A stretch of 64,000 nucleotides of DNA from CAYLPJ01 sp964385465 (GCA_964385465.1 CAYLPJ010000006.1:79808-143807), one strand, 5' to 3'; shown: positions 25,399 through 33,839, counted from the stretch's first letter. Numbers and translations: made by a program. Notes: generated from the letters alone by a model not told the origin.

Positions 25399-25405
25399 GC
25401 AACGT

Positions 25406-26461
25406 ATGGCACGAGACAAGATCATCACCGGCGGCAGCACGGGGCCCGAGGACGAGTCCTTCAACATGTCGCTGCGACCCCAGCGGCTGGACGAGTGCAT
25501 CGGGGCCGGGGAGCTGATGGAGAAGCTGCGCATCTCCATCGCCGCGGCCAGGCAGCGCGAGGAGCCCATGGAGCACGTGCTGCTCCACGGCCCGCCGGGG
25601 CTGGGCAAGACGACGCTCGCCTACGTCATCGCCCACGAGATGGACGCGACGATCAAGGTCACCTCCGGCCCGGCGATGACGCGGCCGAGCGACCTGATCG
25701 GCATCCTGACCAATCTGGAGCACCGCGACGTGCTGTTCATCGACGAGATTCACCGGCTGTCCTCGGCCGTCGAGGAATACATCTACCCGGCGATGGAGGA
25801 CTACAAGGTGGACTTCGTGGTGGACTCGGGCATGCACAGTCGCACGATCAACCTGCCGCTGAAGCCGTTCACGCTGATCGGCGCGACGACGCGGGCGGGG
25901 CTGTTGAGCCCGCCGCTGCGGACGCGGTTCGGCATTGCCCACCACATGGACTTCTGGAGCGAGGAGGACCTGCTGGCCCGCTGCCGCATGTCGGCGGAGA
26001 TGCTGAAGATCGCCTACGACGAGCCCGCCCTGGCCCTGCTGGCCAAGCGGGCGCGAGGCACGCCGCGGATCGCCAACCGCCTGCTCCGCCGCTGCCGCGA
26101 CTTCGCCCAGGTCCGCGGCGACGGGACCCTCACCAACGAAAGCGTCGAGAAGGCCTTGAAGCTCGAGGGCATCGACGAGCTCGGCCTCGACGACCTCGAC
26201 CGGCGGTTCCTGCGGACGATCATCGGCACCTACGACGGCGGGCCGGTCGGCATCGAGGCCGTCGCCGCCACCCTCGGCGAGGAGACCGACACGCTCGTCG
26301 ACGTCGTCGAGCCGTTCCTCCTCCAGGGCGGCCTGCTTGCCCGCACACGCCGCGGGCGGTTGGCCACCATGCAGGCCTACCGCCACCTCGGCGAGGCTCC
26401 CCCGCCCGCCGGCGGCGCCGACCCGAGCCTGTTCGACCGTGACGAGAACGGGCAGGGGTAG
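25406..26461 (+). CDS. ruvB: Holliday junction DNA helicase subunit RuvB
   Basis: The AAA+ motor that drives branch migration with RuvA. The 351-residue length is typical. Walker A is GPPGLGKTTLA (Lys68), Walker B FIDEIHRL, sensor I IGATTRAGLLS, then PLRTRFG with the arginine finger region, and sensor II GTPRIANRLLRR. A C-terminal winged helix follows (GIEAVAATLGEETDTL). The ATG at 25406 comes right after the heptamer array and lacks a recognisable ribosome-binding site, so translation may rely on an unusual start context. Confidence 0.97.
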   Translation: MARDKIITGGSTGPEDESFNMSLRPQRLDECIGAGELMEKLRISIAAARQREEPMEHVLLHGPPGLGKTTLAYVIAHEMDATIKVTSGPAMTRPSDLIGILTNLEHRDVLFIDEIHRLSSAVEEYIYPAMEDYKVDFVVDSGMHSRTINLPLKPFTLIGATTRAGLLSPPLRTRFGIAHHMDFWSEEDLLARCRMSAEMLKIAYDEPALALLAKRARGTPRIANRLLRRCRDFAQVRGDGTLTNESVEKALKLEGIDELGLDDLDRRFLRTIIGTYDGGPVGIEAVAATLGEETDTLVDVVEPFLLQGGLLARTRRGRLATMQAYRHLGEAPPPAGGADPSLFDRDENGQG

Positions 26462-26501
26462 TCGCCGGCACTTTCGCGAGTCCCTCCCGGGATGCCATGC
26501 C

Positions 26502-26507
26502 TATACT
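26502..26507 (+). promoter_or_regulatory. Possible -10 element of the peroxiredoxin gene
   Basis: TATACT in the 122-nt gap after ruvB, about 75 nt before the peroxiredoxin ATG. The same hexamer is used in the better-supported promoters at 42700 and 53881. No good -35 is seen. Confidence 0.35.
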
Positions 26508-26583
26508 TCCGGTAGGGATTCCGCCGGTGGAGTTCCCCAGCCATTCCGGCTTCGATTGCGCAACCACAGGGAGACCACGCGAA

Positions 26584-27267
26584 ATGGACGAGCAGACGAC
26601 GAAGATGCCGCTGATCGGGCAGAAGGCCCCGGCCTTCGAGGCCGAGACCACCATGGGCCCGGTCAAGTTCCCCGACGACTACAAAGGCAAGTGGGTGATC
26701 TTCTTCTCGCACCCGGCCGACTTCACGCCGGTGTGCACCACCGAGTTCATGACGTTCGCGAGCATGGCCGACGAGTTCAAGGCGCTCAACTGCGAGCTGC
26801 TGGGGCTGTCGATCGACAGCAACTACAGCCACATCGCCTGGGTGCGGACGATCAAGGACAAGATCGAGTACAAGGGCATGAAGGACGTGGAGATCCCCTT
26901 CCCGATCATCGCCGACCTGACGATGGACGTGGCGAAGAAGTACGGCATGCTTCAGCCGGAGGCGAGCACCACCCACGCGGTGCGGGCGGTGTTCGTGATC
27001 GACCCGGAGGCGACCGTGCGGGCGATCCTCTACTACCCGCTGAGCAACGGGCGAAACATGGCGGAGATCAAGCGGCTGCTCGTGGCCATGCAGCACAGCG
27101 ACGAGCACGGCATCGCCACCCCGGCGAACTGGGAGCTTGGCGAGGACGTGATCGTTCCGCCTCCGGGCTGTGCCGAGGACGCCAGCCAGCGCGTCGAGAG
27201 CCCCGCTGCCGACGCGACCTGCCTGGACTGGTTCCTCACGCTCAAGAAGTGCCCGCACGGGTCGTAG
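26584..27267 (+). CDS. Peroxiredoxin, Prx6/AhpC-TSA type
   Basis: Reduces hydrogen peroxide and organic hydroperoxides in the cytosol. The 227-residue protein has the peroxidatic cysteine Cys51 in HPADFTPVCTTEF and a Prx6-like C-terminal arm. Besides Cys70, cysteines at 196, 213 and 223 lie in the arm (PPPGCAEDA, CLDWFLTLKKCPHG). This arrangement resembles archaeal Prx6-type enzymes whose distal cysteines act in resolution, so a 2-Cys mechanism is likely despite the family's 1-Cys label. The ATG at 26584 is chosen over an upstream in-frame ATG (26497) because MPLIGQKAPAF is the normal N-terminus; a GGGAG lies 12 nt upstream. Confident on family; physiological reductant unknown. Confidence 0.95.
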   Translation: MDEQTTKMPLIGQKAPAFEAETTMGPVKFPDDYKGKWVIFFSHPADFTPVCTTEFMTFASMADEFKALNCELLGLSIDSNYSHIAWVRTIKDKIEYKGMKDVEIPFPIIADLTMDVAKKYGMLQPEASTTHAVRAVFVIDPEATVRAILYYPLSNGRNMAEIKRLLVAMQHSDEHGIATPANWELGEDVIVPPPGCAEDASQRVESPAADATCLDWFLTLKKCPHGS

Positions 27268-27298
27268 CTGCCCGGTGACCAACGGGTTTTCGAACGGG

Positions 27299-27403
27299 CG
27301 AGCAGGCGAGCACGCGAGCAGGAGACCGGGAGAGAGCACGACCGACCGGAGGCGCCGCGAACGCTTCCGGGCCTGTCCTGCGCTCGCCGGCGGTCTCCTG
27401 CTC
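27299..27403. repeat. Octamer repeats and 13-bp inverted repeat, no gene inside
   Basis: Three tandem octamers (CGAGCAGG, CGAGCACG, CGAGCAGG; 27299-27322) lead into GAGCAGGAGACCG (27316-27328). Its exact reverse complement CGGTCTCCTGCTC lies at 27391-27403, 62 nt away. The layout resembles the heptamer-framed cassette in ruvAB but carries no gene. It could form a long hairpin in the leader of the downstream gene. Confidence 0.75.
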
Positions 27404-27455
27404 AACGGCTCGCCCGCTGCTGCGCGGCCAGAGCGTCCCCTTCAAGGAGCACCAC

Positions 27456-28874
27456 ATGTTCGTCCAGCAGTTCTTCATCCCCGGCCTCGCGCACAGCTCC
27501 TACCTTCTCGGTGGGAATGCGCAGTGCGCGATCGTCGACCCCGCACGCGACATCGACCGCTACATCGGGGCCGCCGAGGCCATGGGGATGGCCATCACGC
27601 ACGTCCTGGAAACCCACCTGCACGCCGACTTCGTCTCCGGTCACCGCGACCTGGCCGACCGCACCGGGGCGACCATCGTCGCGCCGAAGTCCGCTGACTG
27701 CCGGTTCGATCACACGCCCGTCGCCGAGGGCGATACCGTCGAGATCGAGGACCTGCGGATCGATGTCATCGAGACCCCCGGGCACACGCCGGAGCACGTC
27801 AGCTACGTCGTCGGCGACCGCGCACGCGGCGACCAGCCGGTGAGCCTCTTCTGCGGCGATACGCTTTTCGTCGGCGACGTCGGCCGGCCCGACCTGTTCC
27901 CCGGCCGCGCCGAAGAACTCGCCAACGCCCTCTACGACAGCCTCCACGCGAAGCTCATGAAGCTCCCGGACTACTGCGAGGTGCTGCCCGCCCACGGGGC
28001 AGGGTCCCTCTGCGGGCGGGCCATGGGCGCCAAGCGCACCAGCACCATCGGCTACGAAAAGCGGACCAACGGCGCTCTTCGCATTCGCAGCCGGGAGAAG
28101 TTCGTCCGGTCGCTGACGACGGACATGCCGGCCGCCCCGGACCACTTCAGCCGGTGCAGCGCGATCAACGCCGCCGGGCCGGCGGTGGTGCGGAAGCTGC
28201 CGGCGCCCAAGTCGATGCCGGCCGGCGACTTCGACCGCCGCGCCAAACGGAGCAAGTCGACGGTAGTGGACCTCCGCGGGATGGAGGGCTTCGGCGGGCT
28301 GCACGTGCCGGGCTCCTGGCACCTCGACGTCGGGGGCAACTTCGCCACGTTCGCCGGCTGGGTCCTGCCGCCGGACCACGACCTGCTCCTGGTGGCCGAC
28401 GGGGAGAGCCAGGTCCGCGAGGCGGGCGTGCAACTGCGCCGCGTCGGGCACGACCGCGTGGTGGGGCACCTGGAGGGCGGCGTGTTCCGCTGGGCCAGGG
28501 CGGCCAAGCCGACGGCCACGGTCCCGCAGGTCTCCGTTCACGAGATGCACGAGATGGTCGCCGGCGAGTGCCCGTTCACGCTGGTGGACGTTCGAGCGGC
28601 GCGGGAGTTCGACGCCCACCACATCGCCGGCGCCGTCAACATCCCCGCGCCGGACCTGCGGACCCGGCACGAGGAGCTGGACGCGTCGCGTCCGGTGGTG
28701 ACCATCTGCAACTCCGGCGTGCGGGCCAGCCTGGCCTCGAGCATCCTCAAGGCCGCCGGGTTCGGGGACGTCCGCAACCTTGCCGGCGGGATGATCGCCT
28801 ACGCCGAGGCCGGCTACGCACCCGAGTGCCCCGTCTGCCTCAACCCCCACGGACCGGCGTTCCTCGGCGGATAG
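27456..28874 (+). CDS. MBL-fold hydrolase fused to rhodanese domains
   Basis: A 472-residue protein of the persulfide dioxygenase/rhodanese type, likely to act on reactive sulfur species such as glutathione or protein persulfides. The N-terminal metallo-beta-lactamase domain has the metal motif THLHADFVSGH (His54, His56, Asp58, His63), ETPGHTPEH and FCGDTLFVGDVGRPD. Two rhodanese-like domains follow: the first (about 265-350) lacks a catalytic cysteine, and the last (about 370-472) keeps one (TICNSGVRAS, Cys418). A good AAGGAG lies about 7 nt before the ATG at 27456. The neighbouring peroxiredoxin suggests a shared stress role, but the inverted repeat between them may separate transcripts. 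Confidence 0.93.
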   Translation: MFVQQFFIPGLAHSSYLLGGNAQCAIVDPARDIDRYIGAAEAMGMAITHVLETHLHADFVSGHRDLADRTGATIVAPKSADCRFDHTPVAEGDTVEIEDLRIDVIETPGHTPEHVSYVVGDRARGDQPVSLFCGDTLFVGDVGRPDLFPGRAEELANALYDSLHAKLMKLPDYCEVLPAHGAGSLCGRAMGAKRTSTIGYEKRTNGALRIRSREKFVRSLTTDMPAAPDHFSRCSAINAAGPAVVRKLPAPKSMPAGDFDRRAKRSKSTVVDLRGMEGFGGLHVPGSWHLDVGGNFATFAGWVLPPDHDLLLVADGESQVREAGVQLRRVGHDRVVGHLEGGVFRWARAAKPTATVPQVSVHEMHEMVAGECPFTLVDVRAAREFDAHHIAGAVNIPAPDLRTRHEELDASRPVVTICNSGVRASLASSILKAAGFGDVRNLAGGMIAYAEAGYAPECPVCLNPHGPAFLGG

Positions 28875-28921
28875 CGCCGTGGCGCCGCCGGAGAGGTGCT
28901 GCCGCGCCACGGCCGTCGCGG

Positions 28922-28927
28922 TACAAT
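28922..28927 (+). promoter_or_regulatory. Candidate -10 element, leaderless geometry
   Basis: TACAAT ends 7 nt before the ATG at 28935, with no ribosome-binding site between them. A matching -35 is weak (nothing close to TTGACA at the right distance). Confidence 0.4.
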
Positions 28928-28934
28928 CATCGTC

Positions 28935-30347
28935 ATGAGAACCTACACGGCGGTCCTGGCGGTGGCGGTCGCGGCGGCAGTCGCGTCGGCCGGGGAGATG
29001 ACCATGGAGCAGGTGCGCGTCAGCACGCGTGACCCGCGGTACTTCGAGCTGGCCGACGGCTCGCGGTACGTCCCGATCGGGCTGAACCTCGCCACGCTCG
29101 GCCGGCGAGACGACGCCGCGGCGGTGATGGAGCGGTGGCTCAAGAGCCTCTCGGCCAACGGGGGCAACTTCGCCCGCGTCTGGATCGGCCAGCGGTTCTA
29201 CGACGTCGAGCACGCCCGCAGCGGCGTCTACGACGACGAGAAGGCCAGGCGCCTGGACGCCCTCCTCGCCGCCGCCCGCAAGCACGGTGTCCGCCTCAAG
29301 CTGTGCATCGAGTATTTCCGCAGCCTCCACGGCGGCAGGCAGAAGTGGGCCGAGAAGCCCATTCACCACGTCAGCACCGGCGGGCCGTTCGAGAGCGTCA
29401 AGGAGTTCTTCGGCAGCGACCGCGGCCGCGAACAGTTCAAACGCAAGCTCGCCTGGTTTGCCGACCGCTACGGCGACCGCCCGGAGGTTTTCGGCTGGGA
29501 GTTGTGGAACGAGATCAACGCCTGCCGCTGGTCCGGAGGGTACTGGGCGGAGTGGACGCCGATCATGCTCGCCGAGTTGGACCGACTGTTCCCCAAGACG
29601 CTCTCGCTCCAGAGCCTCGGCAGCTTCGACCGCCAGCCGAACCGCAGCCTGTACGCCCGCCTGGTGGGCATGAAACACAACGACGCCGCCCAAGTGCACC
29701 GGTACCTCGACGAGGGCGCGGCCCTGGAGGTCTGCCACGGACCGGTCGACATCCTTGCCGCCGATGCCGTTGCCGAACTGCTGGCCATGAAGCCCGCCAA
29801 GCCCGTCCTTCTGGCCGAGAGCGGGGCCGTCCAGCCCAGGCACACGGGGCCCTTCCGCTTCTACGCCAAGGACACCGAGGGGACGATCCTCCACGACGTG
29901 CTGTTTGCGCCGTTTTTCGCCGGCGCCGCCGGGCCGGGGCACATCTGGCATTGGGATCGCTACGTCGAGAAGAACGAGCTGTGGTGGCAGTTCGCCCGTT
30001 TCGCCGAGGCGATCCAAGGCATCGACCCGGCGGGGGAGGGCTTCCGCCCCTTCCGCCCCGAGGCCGAGGGCCTGCGGGTCTACGCCCTGGCCGGCAAACG
30101 CCGCCTGATCGCCTGGTGCCGCGACGCCGCCAGCGACTGGCGGGCCGAGCTGGCCGAGGGCAAGCCCGCCCGGCCCATCCGCGGCGCCGTGCTCGACCTC
30201 TCGGGCCATCTCCCCCCCGCCAAGGGCCTGACCGTTCGCTTCTACGACCCGTGGCAGGACCGCTGGACCAGGCACGCGCTCGTCCGCGGCGGCCGCCTCA
30301 CGCTGCCGGAGTTCACCCGCAGCCTGGTCGTGCGGGTCGGGGGATGA
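28935..30347 (+). CDS. Exported GH5-like glycoside hydrolase
   Basis: A 470-residue secreted protein with a short signal peptide (TAVLAVAVAAAVASAGE). The TIM-barrel fold and catalytic pair match clan GH-A cellulase-type enzymes: acid/base Glu193 in GWELWNEINA and a candidate nucleophile Glu295 in VLLAESGAV, about 100 residues apart as expected. The start reads RDPRYFELADGSRYVPIGLN, a common opening in such enzymes. The C-terminal ~90 residues look like a small beta domain. The substrate is not predictable. The ATG at 28935 follows a TACAAT box by 7 nt. It converges with marC, leaving a 4-nt gap. Confidence 0.83.
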   Translation: MRTYTAVLAVAVAAAVASAGEMTMEQVRVSTRDPRYFELADGSRYVPIGLNLATLGRRDDAAAVMERWLKSLSANGGNFARVWIGQRFYDVEHARSGVYDDEKARRLDALLAAARKHGVRLKLCIEYFRSLHGGRQKWAEKPIHHVSTGGPFESVKEFFGSDRGREQFKRKLAWFADRYGDRPEVFGWELWNEINACRWSGGYWAEWTPIMLAELDRLFPKTLSLQSLGSFDRQPNRSLYARLVGMKHNDAAQVHRYLDEGAALEVCHGPVDILAADAVAELLAMKPAKPVLLAESGAVQPRHTGPFRFYAKDTEGTILHDVLFAPFFAGAAGPGHIWHWDRYVEKNELWWQFARFAEAIQGIDPAGEGFRPFRPEAEGLRVYALAGKRRLIAWCRDAASDWRAELAEGKPARPIRGAVLDLSGHLPPAKGLTVRFYDPWQDRWTRHALVRGGRLTLPEFTRSLVVRVGG

Positions 30348-30351
30348 CCGC

Positions 30352-30963
30352 TCAGAACTTCGCGATCCAACTGCGGAGGCCCTGCATGATCATCTCGATG
30401 GAGACGGTGCCGACGAAGAGGGCGGTGATTCGACCGGCGATCTCGATGTAGCGCTCGATCAGGCGCTCGTTGCGGGGGCGGACGAAGTCGTGGAGGACCT
30501 TGAGACCCATCATGACCAGGGCGGTCGTCAGGACGCTGGCGACGACCACGATGCATGCCACCAGCCAGGCGTGGCGTTCGCCGATGACGACGCTGGCGGA
30601 GATGGTGCCCGGGCCGATGAGCACGGGCATGGCGATGGCGCCGGCGAGGTGCTCGGACTCCCCGCGGAGGATCTCGATGGCGGTCGGGCCGCGGAAGACG
30701 AACTGCACGCCGATCAGCAGGAACACCACGCCGCCGAAGATCTGGAAGGAGGCGAACTCCACGTGCACGATGCGGGAGAAGACCGCATCGCCAACCACCG
30801 CGAAGCCGCAGAACGCCACGCCGGCGATCAGGCACGCACGCAGCAGAACCATCGCGAACCGACCGGCGGTGAGCTTCTGGACCACGTCCACCAGGTACAC
30901 GCTGACGAGGAACGGGTTCAGCAGCACGAGCATCAGGGCGGCGGAGTGAAGGGCGGCGTTCAT
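30352..30963 (-). CDS. MarC family integral membrane protein
   Basis: A 203-residue inner-membrane protein with six predicted helices. MarC-family segments are ALMLVLLNPFLVSVYL near the N-terminus, GPTAIEI, and AIAMPVLIGPGTISASVV in the middle. Despite the name, the family is not shown to cause antibiotic resistance; some members are annotated as transporters of neutral amino acids. The ATG at 30963 overlaps the stop of the upstream gene (ATGA), so the two are translationally coupled. Confidence 0.9.
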   Translation of the reverse strand: MNAALHSAALMLVLLNPFLVSVYLVDVVQKLTAGRFAMVLLRACLIAGVAFCGFAVVGDAVFSRIVHVEFASFQIFGGVVFLLIGVQFVFRGPTAIEILRGESEHLAGAIAMPVLIGPGTISASVVIGERHAWLVACIVVVASVLTTALVMMGLKVLHDFVRPRNERLIERYIEIAGRITALFVGTVSIEMIMQGLRSWIAKF

Positions 30964-31562
30964 GGCGATACCTGGTCGGTCGAGGGGACATTGCCGGGCG
31001 ACGGCGCGGGAGCGAATTCCACCGGTGCAGCCGCCAGGCGGTTGTGCAACCGCACTTCGCGGCGGTGCCCGGGCCATTGTACGAGAAACGTCGCCAGGGC
31101 CTCCCACAGCGAGACCCAGGCGGCAACGGTGAGCCCTTCGGCACAGACGCGTGCCCACACGGCCGGGTCGTCGCCCAGCACGCGGTTGACCCAGATCGCC
31201 GCGCCCAGGATCGCCGCGCCCAGCGACAGCAGGATCAGTGACGTCCGCATCATTCGCCGCATGGTGCGTTTCTCGGCCTCGTTGAGATACTCGAAATAGC
31301 TGTGCATGCTCGTCCGCACCCGGGCGGCCTGGGCGTTGTCCGGCGGGGCGCTCAGCGTGATCCGCACCGCGAACGGCCGGGGGCCGATCTCCCGGGCGCA
31401 GTCCATCAGGTAGTCCACCAACTCGCCGTCGAGGTCCTTTCGGCGGTAGGGGGAGGCGCGGTCGAAGTCGTTGTACAGGTCCGCAACCCCGGCCGCGGCG
31501 ACATCGAGAATGAGCCGCCCGTCGTCGCGGCGTGCGTAGCGTTCGAGGATGTGCTTGCTCAT
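30960..31562 (-). CDS. Membrane protein of unknown function
   Basis: I do not recognise this 200-residue protein. Residues 1-100 are soluble and mixed in charge (AAAGVADLYNDFDRASPYRRKDLDGELVDYL etc. shortened here), ending in YLNEAEKRTMRRMMRTS. Two hydrophobic helices follow (about 107-122 and 137-158), then a proline-rich tail. The soluble half faces the cytoplasm if the positive-inside rule applies. It is coupled to marC by an ATGA overlap, so the two products probably work in the same process. Confidence 0.78.
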   Translation of the reverse strand: MSKHILERYARRDDGRLILDVAAAGVADLYNDFDRASPYRRKDLDGELVDYLMDCAREIGPRPFAVRITLSAPPDNAQAARVRTSMHSYFEYLNEAEKRTMRRMMRTSLILLSLGAAILGAAIWVNRVLGDDPAVWARVCAEGLTVAAWVSLWEALATFLVQWPGHRREVRLHNRLAAAPVEFAPAPSPGNVPSTDQVSP

Positions 31563-31754
31563 ACGTTTTCCGGGTCAGCCGGCGCGGCCGCGCCGGAGGA
31601 CTTCCAGCCTCCCACGCTGCGTGCCGGCGTGTCAAGAGGCTGCGGCGTCCGGGGAAACTATCGCATCTTCCGGATTCCGCGAGAGCGGATTCTGCGCGGA
31701 TTCGGCATTTTTCGCACCGGCCTGTCCTGCGCGGGCGGGCGGCGGCGAAAACGC

Positions 31755-31783
31755 TTGCCGTCGCCTCTGCCCGCGCCTATCAT
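31755..31783 (+). promoter_or_regulatory. Candidate promoter of the envelope gene cluster
   Basis: TTGCCG (31755-31760) and TATCAT (31778-31783) with a 17-nt spacer. The predicted start is about 35 nt upstream of the WecA-like gene, the first of seven closely packed plus-strand genes. Confidence 0.5.
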
Positions 31784-31825
31784 CGCGCGCGGTGACGGGT
31801 CGCTTTCGGAAAGGTCTCGGGCGCG

Positions 31826-33043
31826 ATGGGTGTGCCGCTGTACAGCATGATCGAGGTGCTGGAGGGGCTCTGGTGGCTGGCGCCGCTGTCGCTGATCGCT
31901 GCGCTGGTGGCCACGCCGATCTGCCGGGCCATCGCCTACCGCAAGAAGATCGTGGACCGTCCGGACGACCTGCTCAAACCCCACGGCCGACCCGTGGCGT
32001 ACCTCGGGGGGCTGGCCATGTCCGCCGGGCTGCTGGTGGGCCTGGGGGCCTACCTTGCCGCGATGGACGACCTGGGCGACCATGCGGCCAGGCTGGCAGG
32101 TGACCTCGCCTCGCTGAACTTCCCGGGGCTGTTGGTCAACCCGGTGTGGAACGTGGCGGCCATCGGCCTGGCCTCGCTGATCATCACCCTCGTCGGCCTG
32201 CTGGACGACCTGTACGACATCCGCCCGCGGACGAAGGTCCTCGGACAGCTCATCGCGGCCGGGATCCTGCTGGTCGGCGGGGTGGGCGACCAGATGGGAC
32301 GGATCTTCTTCGTGGTGTTTTCCTACGAGCCCTCTGCCTGGGTCATGGTGCCGATCAGCGGCGTCCTCTGCGCCGTGGCGGTGGTGGCCTCGTGCAACGC
32401 CACGAACCTGCTGGACGGCCTGGACGGCCTGTGCGGGGGCGTGACCGGCATCGTGTCGCTGGGCTTCCTCGCCCTGGCGGTCTGGCTGGCCATGTGGGGG
32501 CGGTTCCCCGGTTCCGACGAGCTCCGCATCGGGCTCTGCCTGGCCATGGCCGGGGCGGTCATCGGCTTTCTGCCCTACAACATCCCCCCCGCGAGCATCT
32601 TCATGGGCGACGCGGGGAGCATGTTGCTGGGGTTCTTCGTCGCCACGATGTTCGCACTGTTCTGCCGCGAGGGCACGCCGCGATGGCTGCTGGCGGCCCT
32701 GACGATCTTCGCCCTGCCGATCCTGGACACGGCCCTGGCGGTGGTCCGGCGGCTGCTGTCGGGCAAGAGCATCTTCGCCGGGGACCGAAGCCACCTGTAC
32801 GACCAGCTCGTGGACCGGGGCATGACCGTCAAACAGGTCGTGGCGCTGTTCTACGTGCTCAGTTTCGCCGCCGCCGTGGCCGGCGTGCTGATGGCGGTCT
32901 TTCTCCGCGGGCGATACATCCTGCTGGTCGTGATCGCCGTCCTGATCGTGGTCTGGGGGCTGTTCGTCAAACTCGGGATGATTCGCCCGGAGGCCCACGG
33001 CGACGGCGGGGCCCACGATGACGCACAGGATGCCGATGCATAG
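31826..33043 (+). CDS. WecA/TagO-like undecaprenyl-phosphate sugar-1-phosphate transferase
   Basis: A 405-residue polytopic enzyme that moves a sugar-1-phosphate (usually GlcNAc-1-P) from a UDP-sugar to undecaprenyl phosphate, the first step of O-antigen, teichoic-acid or exopolysaccharide synthesis. About 11 helices. Family motifs: KPHGRPVAYLGG, the Mg-binding VGLLDDLYD, the signature NATNLLDGLDGL, FMGDAGSMLLGF and DRSHLYDQL in the cytoplasmic loop that distinguishes this branch from MraY. The start at 31826 has AAAGG upstream; 31847 is an alternative. It overlaps the next gene by 26 nt. Confidence 0.92.
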   Translation: MGVPLYSMIEVLEGLWWLAPLSLIAALVATPICRAIAYRKKIVDRPDDLLKPHGRPVAYLGGLAMSAGLLVGLGAYLAAMDDLGDHAARLAGDLASLNFPGLLVNPVWNVAAIGLASLIITLVGLLDDLYDIRPRTKVLGQLIAAGILLVGGVGDQMGRIFFVVFSYEPSAWVMVPISGVLCAVAVVASCNATNLLDGLDGLCGGVTGIVSLGFLALAVWLAMWGRFPGSDELRIGLCLAMAGAVIGFLPYNIPPASIFMGDAGSMLLGFFVATMFALFCREGTPRWLLAALTIFALPILDTALAVVRRLLSGKSIFAGDRSHLYDQLVDRGMTVKQVVALFYVLSFAAAVAGVLMAVFLRGRYILLVVIAVLIVVWGLFVKLGMIRPEAHGDGGAHDDAQDADA

Positions 33044-33839
33044 GACCCTCATCGCCCAGGCCGCCCGACGCCCTGCGCTGCTGTCCGTCGTGATCCCCGT
33101 CTACAACGAGTGCGATACATGGCGGGAGCTCGTCGAACGCGTCCGGGCCGTCCCCGTGCCCGACGTCGGGCGCGAGCTCATCCTCGTCGACGACGGGTCG
33201 ACCGACGGCACGAGGGAGCAACTGCGGGCCTACGCGACCGAGTGCGAGGACGCCGACAGCCCTCCGGGCCCCGGCGACATCCGCGTTCGGGTGGTCTTCC
33301 GCGACGCCAACGGCGGGAAGGGGGCCGCCCTGCGGACGGGCTTCGCCGCGGCCGTCGGCGACCTCGTGATCGTCCAGGACGCCGACCTGGAGTACGACCC
33401 CGCCGATCACACGGCCCTGTTGGCCCCGATCCTTCGCGGCGAGGCGGATGTCGTCTACGGAAGCCGGTTTCTCGGCCGGTGGGAGGTCCAGGGCCACTGG
33501 ATGAACTACCTGGCCAACCGGCTGCTGACGGCGCTGTCCAACGCGGTCACGGGCTTGCGGCTGACGGACATGGAGACGTGCTACAAGATGTTCCGGCGGG
33601 AGGTTCTTCGAGAGATCGATCTGGAGCAGGACCGCTTCGGGTTCGAGCCCGAGGTGACCGCCAAGCTGGCCCGGCTGCCGGTTCGGGTGGCCGAGCTGCC
33701 CATCAGCTACCGCCACCGCACGCGGAGCGAGGGCAAGAAGATCGGCTTCTCCGACGGGGTTCAGGCGATCCGGTGCATCCTCCGCTACGGGCGGCGGCGG
33801 GACCGCAGGGCGACCATGGTCACGCTGGAATCGCGGTAA
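33018..33839 (+). CDS. Family 2 glycosyltransferase, dolichol-phosphate-mannose-synthase-like
   Basis: A 273-residue GT2 enzyme with a GT-A fold and no membrane helix at the C-terminus. Motifs in order: VVIPVYNECDTW, ILVDDGSTDGT (UDP/GDP-sugar binding), NGGKGAALRTGF, QDADLEYDP (the DxD-type metal site), VYGSRF, and DMETCYKMFRRE. Relatives transfer a hexose to polyprenyl phosphate. It overlaps the WecA-like gene, so both probably act on lipid-linked sugars. Starts at 33018, 33030 or 33036 are possible; the earliest is listed. Confidence 0.9.
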   Translation: MTHRMPMHRTLIAQAARRPALLSVVIPVYNECDTWRELVERVRAVPVPDVGRELILVDDGSTDGTREQLRAYATECEDADSPPGPGDIRVRVVFRDANGGKGAALRTGFAAAVGDLVIVQDADLEYDPADHTALLAPILRGEADVVYGSRFLGRWEVQGHWMNYLANRLLTALSNAVTGLRLTDMETCYKMFRREVLREIDLEQDRFGFEPEVTAKLARLPVRVAELPISYRHRTRSEGKKIGFSDGVQAIRCILRYGRRRDRRATMVTLESR

